From Pseudomonadota bacterium (GTDB lineage Bacteria > Pseudomonadota > Gammaproteobacteria > Burkholderiales > Rhodocyclaceae), in assembly GCA_018262095.1 (NCBI GenBank), contig JAGTRW010000018.1, positions 1-64,000 of the forward strand: DNA of 64,000 bases, written 5' to 3'. Each line of letters begins with the position of its first letter. Positions within the stretch are counted from its first letter, which is position 1. Shown piece by piece: positions 16,572 through 24,673 of the stretch. The notes under the pieces were generated by a model. It was not told where the DNA came from. It searched no databases and worked only from the letters and a program-made list of their open reading frames with translations. Made by a program: the position numbers and the translations under genes.

Positions 16572-17489
16572 CTAGGCCAGGTATTTCCTGAAGTGCGCCA
16601 GCGTCCGTTGCCACGAGAGCTTGGCCGCGTCGTCGTTGTAGCGCGGCGTTGAGTTGTTGTGAAAACCGTGCTGCGTGCCGGGGTAGACGTACACCTGATA
16701 GTCGACGCCAGCCGCCTTGAGCGCGGCCTCGAAAGCCGGATAGGTCTTGTTGATCTGCTCGTCCTTTTCAGCCAAATGACACAGCAACGCCGCCTTGATT
16801 TTGCCGACGCTGGCGGTGTCCGCGGCGACGCCATAGCAGGGAACTCCCGCGATCATCGCGTCACCCAGCGCCGCGGCCAGGTAATTGACCACCCCGCCGC
16901 CATAGCAAAAACCGGTTACGCCGAGTTTGCCGGTCGACAGCGGGTGACTCTTGATGAAGCGCGCGCTGTTGAGCAGATCGATGCGCAGCTTGGCTTGATC
17001 GAGGCCGGCCTGCAAGGTGCGGCCGTCGTCGTCGTTGCCCGGATAGCCGCCGACCGGGAACAGACCGTCGGGGGCAAGCACAAGGAATCCCTCGCTGGCC
17101 AGGCGCCGGGCCACGTCTTCAATATAGGGATTGAGTCCACGATTCTCATGCACCACGAGGACGGCCGCAAACGGCCCGGCGCCGGCCGGTTGCACGAGAT
17201 AGCCACGCATCGTTCCCGAGTTGCCACCGGGCGAAGGATAGCCAACATACGACGCCTTGATGCGCGCATCGGCCGACGAAATCGTTTGTGCTTGCGCATA
17301 ACGCGGCAACAGTGCCTGCGCCATACCCAATCCGCCGACCACCGCCAAAGCCGCCGCGCGCGCCAGGAACTCGCGCCGGTCGATACGACCGTGACAGTAC
17401 TCGTCGTAGAGATCGAACACTTGCTGGTCGATTTCCAATTGCGTGATACCGCGATCCGGCGTCGTCGCGGCCACTTGCGCGTTGCCCAT
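16572..17489 (-). CDS. dienelactone hydrolase family protein, Tat-exported
   Basis: This is an alpha/beta hydrolase of the dienelactone hydrolase family, 305 residues. The catalytic cysteine lies in GFCYGGG, and the late histidine in GTQHGFHN. The N-terminal region has a twin-arginine motif (DRREFLARAAA) followed by a hydrophobic helix and an AQA-type cleavage site, so the enzyme should be exported folded to the periplasm. The twin-arginine lies about 45 residues in, as in many COG0412 proteins of proteobacteria. I chose the ATG at 17489, preceded by AGGGAG. The substrate is unknown. The tRNA-Leu pair lies downstream on the same strand. Confidence 0.88.
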   Translation of the reverse strand: MGNAQVAATTPDRGITQLEIDQQVFDLYDEYCHGRIDRREFLARAAALAVVGGLGMAQALLPRYAQAQTISSADARIKASYVGYPSPGGNSGTMRGYLVQPAGAGPFAAVLVVHENRGLNPYIEDVARRLASEGFLVLAPDGLFPVGGYPGNDDDGRTLQAGLDQAKLRIDLLNSARFIKSHPLSTGKLGVTGFCYGGGVVNYLAAALGDAMIAGVPCYGVAADTASVGKIKAALLCHLAEKDEQINKTYPAFEAALKAAGVDYQVYVYPGTQHGFHNNSTPRYNDDAAKLSWQRTLAHFRKYLA

Positions 17490-17772
17490 GTTTTGGCTCC
17501 CTGAGTAAGCTGAATGCTGAGTCAGCGTCAGTTGAGATGCTCTGGTCAGATTCTCCAGGCGTATTGCCCGTTCTCGGCTCAAGGACCATTGACCGCCACA
17601 GCGCTTCGCCAGTTCCCCGCACCCCGGTACGCTTTCTTTCGCGTCAAGAAGACCTTGCTGCGCAAACGTCCGGCGGCACCTGTTTTGCAGTCGCAGCGCG
17701 AATCAGGCAAAGACGGCGCGCTCCCAGCCATGGTTGATGCGGGCGCTTGCCAACTTCATTCTGGACGGGCAC

Positions 17773-17808
17773 AAAAAAAGGGCCCGCGCAGTTGCAGGGC
17801 CCTTTTTT
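17773..17808. terminator. bidirectional rho-independent terminator downstream of amt
   Basis: A run of seven A, a GGGCCC stem, a loop of about 11 bases, the matching GGGCCC and six T form a symmetrical terminator. It lies about 50 bases beyond the amt stop on the minus strand. Confidence 0.85.
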
Positions 17809-17856
17809 CGATTTCGCGCAAGTCCGACAGACTTTACTGCTTGCGATCGAATCAGC

Positions 17857-19059
17857 TTACCAGTTCGGTTCGCGTTCAGGAGTCGCCGTGATTCGATGGA
17901 TTGAAAGGTCAGCGCCATCGAATTCTTGCTCGCGGTCGAGGCGCAAGCCAAAGGTCGCCTTGAGCAGGCCATAGACCATCGCACTGCCGGTCAGCGCGAC
18001 CGCGATTGCCAAGCCGGTCATGATCAGCTGCGGCATGAAGGCGATGCCGCCAGCGCCGCCCAGCGCCTTCTGCCCGAAGATACCGGCGGCGATGCCACCC
18101 CAAGCGCCGCACAGTCCGTGCAAGGGCCAGACACCGAGCACGTCGTCGATCTTCCAGCGATTCTGCGTCAGCGTGAACATCATCACGAACAAGGCACCGG
18201 CGACGCCGCCGACGACCAGTGCGCCCATCGGATGCATCACGTCGGAACCGGCGCAGACAGCGACCAGCCCAGCGAGCGGGCCGTTATGCACGAAGCCCGG
18301 GTCGTTCTTGCCGAGCACCAGCGCGACTAGCGTCCCGCCGACCATGGCCATCAGCGAGTTGATCGCGACCAGGCCGGAAATCTTGTCGAGTGTTTGCGCG
18401 CTCATGACGTTGAAGCCGAACCAGCCGACGGTCAGAATCCACGCGCCGAGCGCCAGGAAGGGAATCGACGACGGCGGGTGCGCCGAGATCCGCCCTTCCT
18501 TGGTGTAGCGTCCGTGCCGCGCACCGAGCAACAGCACGGCGGGCAGCGCGATCCAGCCACCCATCGCATGCACCACCACCGAGCCGGCAAAGTCGTGGAA
18601 CTCTTCGCCAAAAGTCGCCTGCAGCCAGGCCTGGATGCCGAAGGCGTGATTCCAGGCGATCCCCTCGAAGAAGGGGTAGATGAAGCCGACGATCAGGAAG
18701 GTCGCGATCAGTTGCGGGTTGAACCTGGCGCGCTCGGCGATGCCACCCGAGATGATCGCCGGAATCGCCGCCGCAAAGGTCAATAGGAAAAAGAAGCGGG
18801 TCAGCTCGTAGCCGTTGCGCTGCATCAGGACTTCGGCGCCCGAGAAAAAATTGACGCCGTAGGCGATCGAGAAGCCGACAAAGAAATAAGCGAGGGTCGA
18901 CACCGAGAAGTCGACGAGGATCTTGACCAGCGCGTTGACCTGATTTTTCTTGCGCACTGTCCCCAGTTCGAGAAAGGCGAAACCCGAATGCATGGCGAGC
19001 ACCATGATGCCGCCCAGCAGAATGAATAATACGTCACTACCCGATTTGAGCGCTTCCAT
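17857..19059 (-). CDS. amt: ammonium transporter
   Basis: Amt is an inner-membrane channel for ammonium/ammonia. The 400-residue protein has about eleven hydrophobic segments. It carries the conserved WNHAFGIQAWL and DFAGSVVVHAMGGW regions, where the family places its pore histidine and lining residues, and a GVAGALFVMMF segment late on. The ATG at 19059 follows GGGAG; the ORF track adds 16 leader residues. It lacks a linked glnK gene. A sigma-54 promoter and paired NtrC-like sites precede it, so it should be induced by nitrogen limitation through the nearby ntrBC genes. A terminator lies just beyond the stop. Confidence 0.93.
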   Translation of the reverse strand: MEALKSGSDVLFILLGGIMVLAMHSGFAFLELGTVRKKNQVNALVKILVDFSVSTLAYFFVGFSIAYGVNFFSGAEVLMQRNGYELTRFFFLLTFAAAIPAIISGGIAERARFNPQLIATFLIVGFIYPFFEGIAWNHAFGIQAWLQATFGEEFHDFAGSVVVHAMGGWIALPAVLLLGARHGRYTKEGRISAHPPSSIPFLALGAWILTVGWFGFNVMSAQTLDKISGLVAINSLMAMVGGTLVALVLGKNDPGFVHNGPLAGLVAVCAGSDVMHPMGALVVGGVAGALFVMMFTLTQNRWKIDDVLGVWPLHGLCGAWGGIAAGIFGQKALGGAGGIAFMPQLIMTGLAIAVALTGSAMVYGLLKATFGLRLDREQEFDGADLSIHRITATPEREPNW

Positions 19060-19091
19060 GTGGACTCCCGAAAAACGATCCGGGCACGTAT

Positions 19092-19106
19092 GCAAGCTTC
19101 GTTCCA
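19092..19106 (-). promoter_or_regulatory. sigma-54 promoter of amt
   Basis: The minus strand reads TGGAACGAAGCTTGC, nine of ten matches to the -24/-12 consensus TGGCAC-N5-TTGC with exact spacing. Transcription would start near 19080, about 20 bases before the amt start codon. Confidence 0.75.
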
Positions 19107-19158
19107 CCAGACAGCACGCTATTTATTCAAAGACTTAGGGATCACCACCCGAGCCCGC

Positions 19159-19206
19159 CGCACCAATCAGGCGCACTTGGCCCAGTTTGAGCACCACAAT
19201 GGAACG
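19159..19206. promoter_or_regulatory. paired NtrC-like enhancer sites upstream of amt
   Basis: CGCACC-AATCA-GGCGCA (19159-19175) matches 10 of 12 half-site positions of the NtrC consensus TGCACC-N5-GGTGCA. A weaker site, AGCACC-ACAAT-GGAACG (19190-19206), matches 8 of 12. Centres are 31 bp apart, three helical turns, and sit about 90 and 120 bp upstream of the predicted start of transcription. Confidence 0.65.
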
Positions 19207-19235
19207 CGCTTGATGAACCCGCCTTCGCTGCCTCG

Positions 19236-20453
19236 TTATGGTGCAGCACCCGGCGGCAACAGTACCCACATCTGTCCCTGCTGCTTCATTTTCCCGGCCT
19301 GGCTGCCTGCGTCTGCGCCAAAGCCCCAGAAAAAGTCGGCGCGCACCACACCGCGAATCGCACCACCGGTGTCCTGAGCCAACATCAATCGCCGCAGGGG
19401 CGCCGCGCTGGCAGGTTGCGTCGTCGCCAGGAAGACCGGCGCGCCGAGCGGGACCTGGCGCGGATCGACGGCGATGCTGCGCTCGGCGGAAAGCGGCACC
19501 CCCAGCGCGCCTTGCGGCCCCTCGTCGCCCTTTGACTGCACTTCGCGGAAGAAGACGTAGCTCGGATTGGCGTTGAGCACGTCGTTAAGTTTTTCGGGGT
19601 TGGCGCGCGCCCAGGCCTGGATGTTCTGCATCGACGTCTGCTCGATCTTGAGTTCGCCGCGCTCGGCGAGCACGCGACCGATCGCCTGGTAGGGGTAGCC
19701 GTTCTGGTCGGCGTAACCGATGCGCACCATGCTGCCGTCAGGCAATTTGACCCGACCCGAGCCCTGGATCTGCAGGAAGAAGAGCTCAACCGCGTCGTCC
19801 ACCCACAGCAGCACACGATCGGCGTAATTGGCCTCGCGCGCATTGATGTCGGCGCGCGAGTAGTACGGAATGACCTTGTTGCCTTGCAGACGGCCGCGCA
19901 AGCGCATTCCCTTGAGGTCGGGAAAAACATCGGCGAGCTCGATCGTCAACAGGTCGGACGGAACGCCGAGCACGGCCTGCGAGAAGGTCGTGCTGCGTCG
20001 GCGCGAGCCGTGCAACAACGGTTCGTAATACCCGGTGATCAAGCCGCTGGTCGTCGCGTCAGGGTTGGTCAGCAGATAGGGTTCAAAACGCGCTTCGAAG
20101 AAACGGCGTTGCGCTGCGCCGTCGTTGGTAGCGATCCCCTTGGCCTCGGTGCAGGCGGCGCGCCAGAGCAGCCATTTCGGTTTGCTGGCCAGCGCCCGGC
20201 ACGACTGCAGGAAAGCCGGCCAGGCGGCGGTCAGATCATCGTCGGCCCAGCCCGGCAGATCGGCAAAACGCGCGACCTGCATCGGTTTGGCCGGCGGCGC
20301 CGTCGGAACCGCCGCCGGACAGGGCACGCAGGCCGGGCACGCCGGACAGGCGGGTGATGCGGGCGGCGCCTTGACCGTCGTACAGGCGGCGAGCAACGCG
20401 CCGATCAGTATCGCGGCGAGCAGGGAAAATGGTCTCGTTTGGCTTTTGCTCAT
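19236..20453 (-). CDS. mltA: membrane-bound lytic murein transglycosylase A
   Basis: MltA cleaves peptidoglycan glycan strands at the outer membrane, producing 1,6-anhydro ends. The 405-residue protein has a lipoprotein signal (LIGALLAAC, Cys at about residue 24). An odd Cys-Pro repeat (PACPACPACVPCP) follows, then the MltA domain (LITGYYEPLLHGSRRRS onward). The C-terminal 3D-like segment LAQDTGGAIRG contains the catalytic aspartate. The ATG at 20453 gives the signal peptide; the ORF track reads 65 codons further upstream. It is divergent to the DUF815 ATPase gene. The cysteine-rich linker is unusual and could form disulfides. Confidence 0.93.
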   Translation of the reverse strand: MSKSQTRPFSLLAAILIGALLAACTTVKAPPASPACPACPACVPCPAAVPTAPPAKPMQVARFADLPGWADDDLTAAWPAFLQSCRALASKPKWLLWRAACTEAKGIATNDGAAQRRFFEARFEPYLLTNPDATTSGLITGYYEPLLHGSRRRSTTFSQAVLGVPSDLLTIELADVFPDLKGMRLRGRLQGNKVIPYYSRADINAREANYADRVLLWVDDAVELFFLQIQGSGRVKLPDGSMVRIGYADQNGYPYQAIGRVLAERGELKIEQTSMQNIQAWARANPEKLNDVLNANPSYVFFREVQSKGDEGPQGALGVPLSAERSIAVDPRQVPLGAPVFLATTQPASAAPLRRLMLAQDTGGAIRGVVRADFFWGFGADAGSQAGKMKQQGQMWVLLPPGAAP

Positions 20454-20505
20454 GGTTTGGCTACAGTGCATGGGTTTTTGACCTCGCGAAGTATACTCTG
20501 CCCCG

Positions 20506-21402
20506 ATGAACGACCCGACCTTGCAACTTGCCAGTTTTCTCGCGCGCGCCGAAAGGCTGCTCGAACGCATCGAGCCGCTGCTGCCACCCGCCTCGCCAAT
20601 GCCCGACTGGAACGCGGCAATCGCCTTCCGCTGGCGCCGACACGGCAATTCCGGCTATCTGCAGCCGATCACCCGGCCATCATCGATGCGTCTTGCCGAT
20701 CTGCACGACATCGACGAGCAAAAAGCGCAAATCGACGCCAACACGCGGCAGTTTGTCGGCGGCCGGCCAGCCAACAACGTGCTGCTCACCGGCACCCGCG
20801 GCTCGGGCAAGTCGTCGCTGATCAAGGCGCTGCTCAACGAGTACTCGCCGCGCGGATTGCGCGTCATCGAGGTCGAGAAGGGTGAGCTCGTCGACCTGCC
20901 CGACATCGTCGACCTGATCGACGGTCGCCGCGAGCGCTTCATCATCTTTTGCGACGATCTGTCGTTCGACGCTGGCGACGCGACCTACAAGGCGCTCAAG
21001 GTCGTACTCGACGGCTCGCTCGCCGCGGCGCCCGACAACGTGCTGATCTACGCGACGTCGAACCGCCGCCACCTGATGCCCGAGTATTTCGAGGAGAACC
21101 TCAAAGGCCAGCGGGTCGGCGACGAAATTCATCCCGACGAGGCGGTCGAGGAGAAAATTTCGCTCTCCGAGCGTTTCGGTCTCTGGCTTTCGTTCTACCC
21201 CTTCGACCAGGACGCCTACCTCAACATCGTCGCGCACTGGCTCAAATCCTTCGGGTGCGGCGACAAGGAAATCGCCGGCGCGCAGCGCGATGCACTCAAC
21301 TGGGCGCTGATGCGCGGCTCGCGCAGCGGTCGCGTGGCCTGGCAGTTCGCCAAGGACTGGGCCGGAACGCACCAGCGCGCCAGCGCCAAGCGCCGAAAAT
21401 GA
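20506..21402 (+). CDS. DUF815-type AAA ATPase
   Basis: This 298-residue P-loop ATPase has a Walker A motif GTRGSGKSS (about residues 96-104), a Walker B-like FIIFCDDLSF (145-154), a sensor region (LIYATSNRRHLMP) and an Arg-rich C-terminus. It belongs to the DUF815 group, single-domain AAA-like proteins of unknown role found in proteobacteria. The start is 52 bases from the divergent mltA start, with a TATACT box between. The stop overlaps the start of the Nudix-ThiE gene by four bases (ATGA), so the two are translationally coupled. Confidence 0.85.
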   Translation: MNDPTLQLASFLARAERLLERIEPLLPPASPMPDWNAAIAFRWRRHGNSGYLQPITRPSSMRLADLHDIDEQKAQIDANTRQFVGGRPANNVLLTGTRGSGKSSLIKALLNEYSPRGLRVIEVEKGELVDLPDIVDLIDGRRERFIIFCDDLSFDAGDATYKALKVVLDGSLAAAPDNVLIYATSNRRHLMPEYFEENLKGQRVGDEIHPDEAVEEKISLSERFGLWLSFYPFDQDAYLNIVAHWLKSFGCGDKEIAGAQRDALNWALMRGSRSGRVAWQFAKDWAGTHQRASAKRRK

Positions 21403-22346
21403 CCAAGATCGTCGAGGTCGCCGCGGCGATTTTGCTGCGCGACGGTCCCGCGGGCACCGAATACCTGCTCGCCTGCCGCCCTGAAGGCAAAGTCTACGCG
21501 GGCTATTGGGAATTTCCGGGCGGCAAAGTCGAACCTGGAGAGTCCATGCGCCAGGCGCTGGTTCGCGAACTGCAGGAAGAGCTCGGAATCACCATCGACT
21601 GCGCCTGGCCGTGGCTGTCGCGCACGCACACCTACCCGCACGCCAGCGTTCGCCTCAAGTTCTTTCGCGTCACGTCGTGGCACGGCGAAATCAAACCGAT
21701 CGAGCACAGCGGCCTCGAGTGGACAAGGATCGGCGATGCAGCATCGGTCGCACCGGTCCTGCCGGCTAACGGCCCTATCCTGCGCGCACTCGAACTGCCG
21801 CCGCTCTACGCACTGACCAACGCCGAGCAAAACGGCATCGATGCCGAGCTTGCGCGACTCGCCGGCGCACTGGCGCGCGGCCTGCGTCTGATCCAGATTC
21901 GCGACAAGACACTGATTCCCGCGCAGCGCCTGCAGCTGGCGCGCGGCGCGATGGCGCTGGCCAGCGACTACGACGACGCCTGCGTGCTGGTCAATGACGA
22001 CGAAGATCTGGCGCGCGCCGTCGGCGCGCACGGCGTGCACCTGTCGTCTGGCCATCTAATGAGAACCGCTCAGCGTCCGTCGTTTGAGCGGGTTGCCGCC
22101 TCTTGCCACACGGCCGAAGACCTCGCGCAAGCGGCAGCGCTGGGCCTCGACTTCGCGCTGCTCAGCCCAGTGTTGCCGACGGCCAGCCATCCGGAAAGCA
22201 GCGGCATCGGCTGGGACGATTTTTCACGCCTGATCGAACGCGCGCCGCTACCGGTGTTCGCGCTCGGCGGAATGCGTCCGGAGATGCTCGAAACAGCGCG
22301 TTTGAACGGCGCACACGGCATCGCGCTGATGCGCGGCTGGCGCTAA
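21399..22346 (+). CDS. Nudix hydrolase (MutT type) fused to a thiamine phosphate synthase-like domain
   Basis: This is a 315-residue two-domain protein. The N-terminal Nudix domain (about residues 1-130) has the full Nudix box GGKVEPGESMRQALVRELQEELGI and probably hydrolyses oxidised dNTPs such as 8-oxo-dGTP. The C-terminal domain (about 140-315) is ThiE-like: RLIQIRDKTL, then DDACVLVNDDEDLARAVGAHGVHLSS and an ALGGM segment. This fusion is known in beta- and gammaproteobacteria, where the ThiE-like part has no proven activity. The ATG overlaps the upstream ATPase stop. The longer ORF in the track reads back out of frame through that gene. Confidence 0.92.
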   Translation: MTKIVEVAAAILLRDGPAGTEYLLACRPEGKVYAGYWEFPGGKVEPGESMRQALVRELQEELGITIDCAWPWLSRTHTYPHASVRLKFFRVTSWHGEIKPIEHSGLEWTRIGDAASVAPVLPANGPILRALELPPLYALTNAEQNGIDAELARLAGALARGLRLIQIRDKTLIPAQRLQLARGAMALASDYDDACVLVNDDEDLARAVGAHGVHLSSGHLMRTAQRPSFERVAASCHTAEDLAQAAALGLDFALLSPVLPTASHPESSGIGWDDFSRLIERAPLPVFALGGMRPEMLETARLNGAHGIALMRGWR

Positions 22347-22541
22347 CTACTCGACAGGCGGCGGTTCTGACAGCGGATCGGCGCTTTCCTGCACCGGAAC
22401 GCGGTACGCTTCGGACGCCCAGGCGCCTAGATCGATCAGCTTGCAGCGCTCAGAGCAGAACGGACGATACTTGTTGTCCGCGCTCCACAGCGACTCGCCA
22501 CCGCATTGCGGACAGCGCAGCTTGAGCGGCCCCTTGACCAT
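22347..22541 (-). CDS. yacG: DNA gyrase inhibitor YacG, zinc-binding
   Basis: YacG is a small zinc protein (64 residues) that binds DNA gyrase in Escherichia coli. The zinc site CPQCGG then FCSERCK is intact, followed by the typical [15 protein letters not shown] stretch. Its start overlaps the zapD stop by one base (TGATG), and the zapD-yacG pairing downstream of coaE is a standard proteobacterial order. The C-terminal tail is Pro/Glu-rich. Confidence 0.95.
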   Translation of the reverse strand: MVKGPLKLRCPQCGGESLWSADNKYRPFCSERCKLIDLGAWASEAYRVPVQESADPLSEPPPVE

Positions 22542-23296
22542 CAGAGGTTGCAGAAGACCATGTCGAACTCGACGTCGGTCTCGGCGTGGCGCGGCCGATG
22601 GTCGTAGTCTGGACAGGTAAAGCGGATATTGAGCGCGTACTTGTTGGCGCTGATTTCCGGAACGTAGGCGATCTGCGGCTTGAGCGAGACGCGAACCATC
22701 TGCGCCGCGCTACCGCCGAGCATCATCTGGAAAGCGCCGCCTTCGGCGACCTGATGCTCCGAACGCCCGCTGGCGCGCAATAGCCGCAGCACGATCGCCA
22801 GACCGCTGCGCAGCGGCATGAACGGCTTGAGCCAGTCGAGCAGCGCCGCGCGGCGCGCCTCGGGGTCCTGGTGCTGCCAGTAGTGATACGAAGGCAGGTC
22901 GAATTCGCAGACGCCGCCCGGAATCACGGCACGGCTCTTGATCCCCATCAGCCAGTCGTTCTCGCGCAGGAACTGGCCGATCTTTCCGGTCATGCCGAGC
23001 AACGCTGCCGAGCACTGCTCGATTTCGTAGAGCGCACCCGACAAAGCCTCTTCGGAAATGTCCGGATTATTGCGAAAGATGAGCAGCGATTGACGCTGAC
23101 GTTCGAGCTCCTGAATCAGGTCCATCTTGAGGTCGGCGCGACCGGCCACTTCGAGAATTTCGAACAGTGCCAGCAGAACGGCGTGATGTTCGCGCGAGCC
23201 CTGTTGCTCGAGGAAGTAGCTCGCCTTGTCGAACAAATCCTCAAGGCGCAGCAAGGTGCGTATGCGCTCGTTGAAGGGGTATTCGTATGTAATCAC
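22541..23296 (-). CDS. zapD: cell division protein ZapD
   Basis: ZapD cross-links FtsZ filaments at the division ring. The 251-residue protein starts [21 protein letters not shown] after a GTG codon and ends with the [10 protein letters not shown] strand, both family hallmarks. The GTG at 23296 is the only start that keeps the conserved N-terminus. It lies 73 bases after coaE and overlaps yacG by one base, forming a likely coaE-zapD-yacG unit. Confidence 0.95.
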   Translation of the reverse strand: MITYEYPFNERIRTLLRLEDLFDKASYFLEQQGSREHHAVLLALFEILEVAGRADLKMDLIQELERQRQSLLIFRNNPDISEEALSGALYEIEQCSAALLGMTGKIGQFLRENDWLMGIKSRAVIPGGVCEFDLPSYHYWQHQDPEARRAALLDWLKPFMPLRSGLAIVLRLLRASGRSEHQVAEGGAFQMMLGGSAAQMVRVSLKPQIAYVPEISANKYALNIRFTCPDYDHRPRHAETDVEFDMVFCNL

Positions 23297-23369
23297 GCCG
23301 TCGCCAGGTAAAAAAACGGGAATTTGTCATTATTCTGAGGCATTTGCGACAAAACCTCAACAGTCTGCA

Positions 23370-23996
23370 TTAAGTTATACGCGCTTTCCCGGCCAGCGCC
23401 GCAAGCTCAAGGTAACGCCGATGCAGCGCCACGACCTGAGCGTTCAAGTCATCGCGCCCGCCGCCGTTGAACACCACATCGTCAGCGACCGCCAATCTTT
23501 CAGCGCGCGACGCCTGGGTCGCCATGATCGCCTGCGCTTCCTCGGCTGAAAGGCCGCTGCGCGCAATGACACGCGCAAGTTGCGTCGCTTCGTCGCAATC
23601 GACGACCAGGATCCGGTCGACGCGCTGGCGATACGCGCCAGACTCGACGAGCAGCGGAACGACCAGCAGCACGTAAGGTGCGGCCGCCGCCAACCGACAG
23701 CGCGCTTCGCTCTCGCGCTGGATCAGCGGATGCAGGATGGCCTCGATCCGGCTTTTGGCTTGCGCATCGGAAAAGACCAGGCGGCGCATCGCGACACGAT
23801 CCAGAGCGCCGTCATCACCGACCACCGAAGGACCAAAAGCGGCAGCGATCTGACCCATGGCGGCGCCTCGAACACCGGTCAACTCGTGCGCGATGACGTC
23901 GGTATCGACCACCGCGGCGCCGCGCGCGGCCAACAGATCAGCGACCGTACTCTTGCCGCTGCCGATGCCGCCGGTCAGGCCAACGATCAGGCTCAC
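23370..23996 (-). CDS. coaE: dephospho-CoA kinase
   Basis: CoaE carries out the last step of coenzyme A synthesis, phosphorylating the 3'-hydroxyl of dephospho-CoA. The 208-residue protein has the P-loop GLTGGIGSGKST at residues 6-17, VVDTDVIAHEL and a DEATQLARVIARSGLSAEEA stretch in the lid region. I take the GTG at 23996 as start; it overlaps the SPOR-protein stop as GTGA. The 362-residue ORF in the track reads back through that upstream gene and should be ignored. Confidence 0.94.
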   Translation of the reverse strand: MSLIVGLTGGIGSGKSTVADLLAARGAAVVDTDVIAHELTGVRGAAMGQIAAAFGPSVVGDDGALDRVAMRRLVFSDAQAKSRIEAILHPLIQRESEARCRLAAAAPYVLLVVPLLVESGAYRQRVDRILVVDCDEATQLARVIARSGLSAEEAQAIMATQASRAERLAVADDVVFNGGGRDDLNAQVVALHRRYLELAALAGKARIT

Positions 23997-24667
23997 GGCA
24001 TTGCCGGCTTCTTGCAGGCAAGCAGCCGGCCGTCCGGCAGCAGTTCGGCGATCGCCTTGCGCAGCGAATCGACCTGCGATTCCGGCCCGCGGATCTCGAG
24101 TTGGGCGGTCGCCGGTTTGGCGTTGCGCTCGCCAACCCGCGCCGACTTGACGCCCTGGTTGCGCAGCGCATCGAGGCGCGCCGCCGCGGCCTCCTTGGTC
24201 GAAAACAGCCCGAGCGAAATGGCCCATTTGTACGGCCCGCTGTCCTGCACGATGAAAAACTCCGGGACGCGCAGTTTTTTGAGCTCGGCGACCTTGTTGT
24301 CGGCGTCCTGTTTGCTCGCCAGCGCGGGAATATAGACCCAGTAGCTGGCGCTGCCCTCGAGCGTCGTTCGCTGCGCCTTGAATGCAGGCCACTTCTCGGC
24401 CAGCAGGCTTTCCACCCGCCCGCTGTCGGCGAGCGGCAGATCGGCGAGCGACAGGCACTGCTCGGCCACCGCTTCGGCTTTCACCGGCTTTTCAGCCTTG
24501 ACGCTTTCCGCCGGCGCTTCGTCGCGCGCCACCACCTTGATCTGATCGGCGAGCAATTGCTGTTGCAGGCGAAAGGCGTCGGGGTCGGAAGACGAACCGA
24601 AATAGCCCTGGGTCCACGCCAGGAACAGCAAATTGGCCAGGATCAGCAGGAAGACCAGCGCGCGCAT
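23993..24667 (-). CDS. SPOR domain-containing protein
   Basis: This 224-residue protein has an N-terminal membrane anchor (ALVFLLILANLLFLAWTQGYF), a Lys/Glu/Ala-rich linker, and a C-terminal SPOR domain (about residues 105-175, YWVYIPALASKQDADNKVAELKK, then KWAISLGLFSTKEAA). SPOR domains bind denuded peptidoglycan, usually at the septum. It overlaps the coaE start by four bases and follows trpB2 after six. The zapD gene nearby fits a role in cell-envelope or division work, but no specific function is known. Confidence 0.88.
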   Translation of the reverse strand: MRALVFLLILANLLFLAWTQGYFGSSSDPDAFRLQQQLLADQIKVVARDEAPAESVKAEKPVKAEAVAEQCLSLADLPLADSGRVESLLAEKWPAFKAQRTTLEGSASYWVYIPALASKQDADNKVAELKKLRVPEFFIVQDSGPYKWAISLGLFSTKEAAAARLDALRNQGVKSARVGERNAKPATAQLEIRGPESQVDSLRKAIAELLPDGRLLACKKPAMP

Positions 24668-24673
24668 CGGGAC

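Noticed and set aside
20949-21398. N-terminal half of the 465-residue ORF before the Nudix domain
   Set aside because: It reads out of frame through the DUF815 gene; the Nudix protein starts at 21399.
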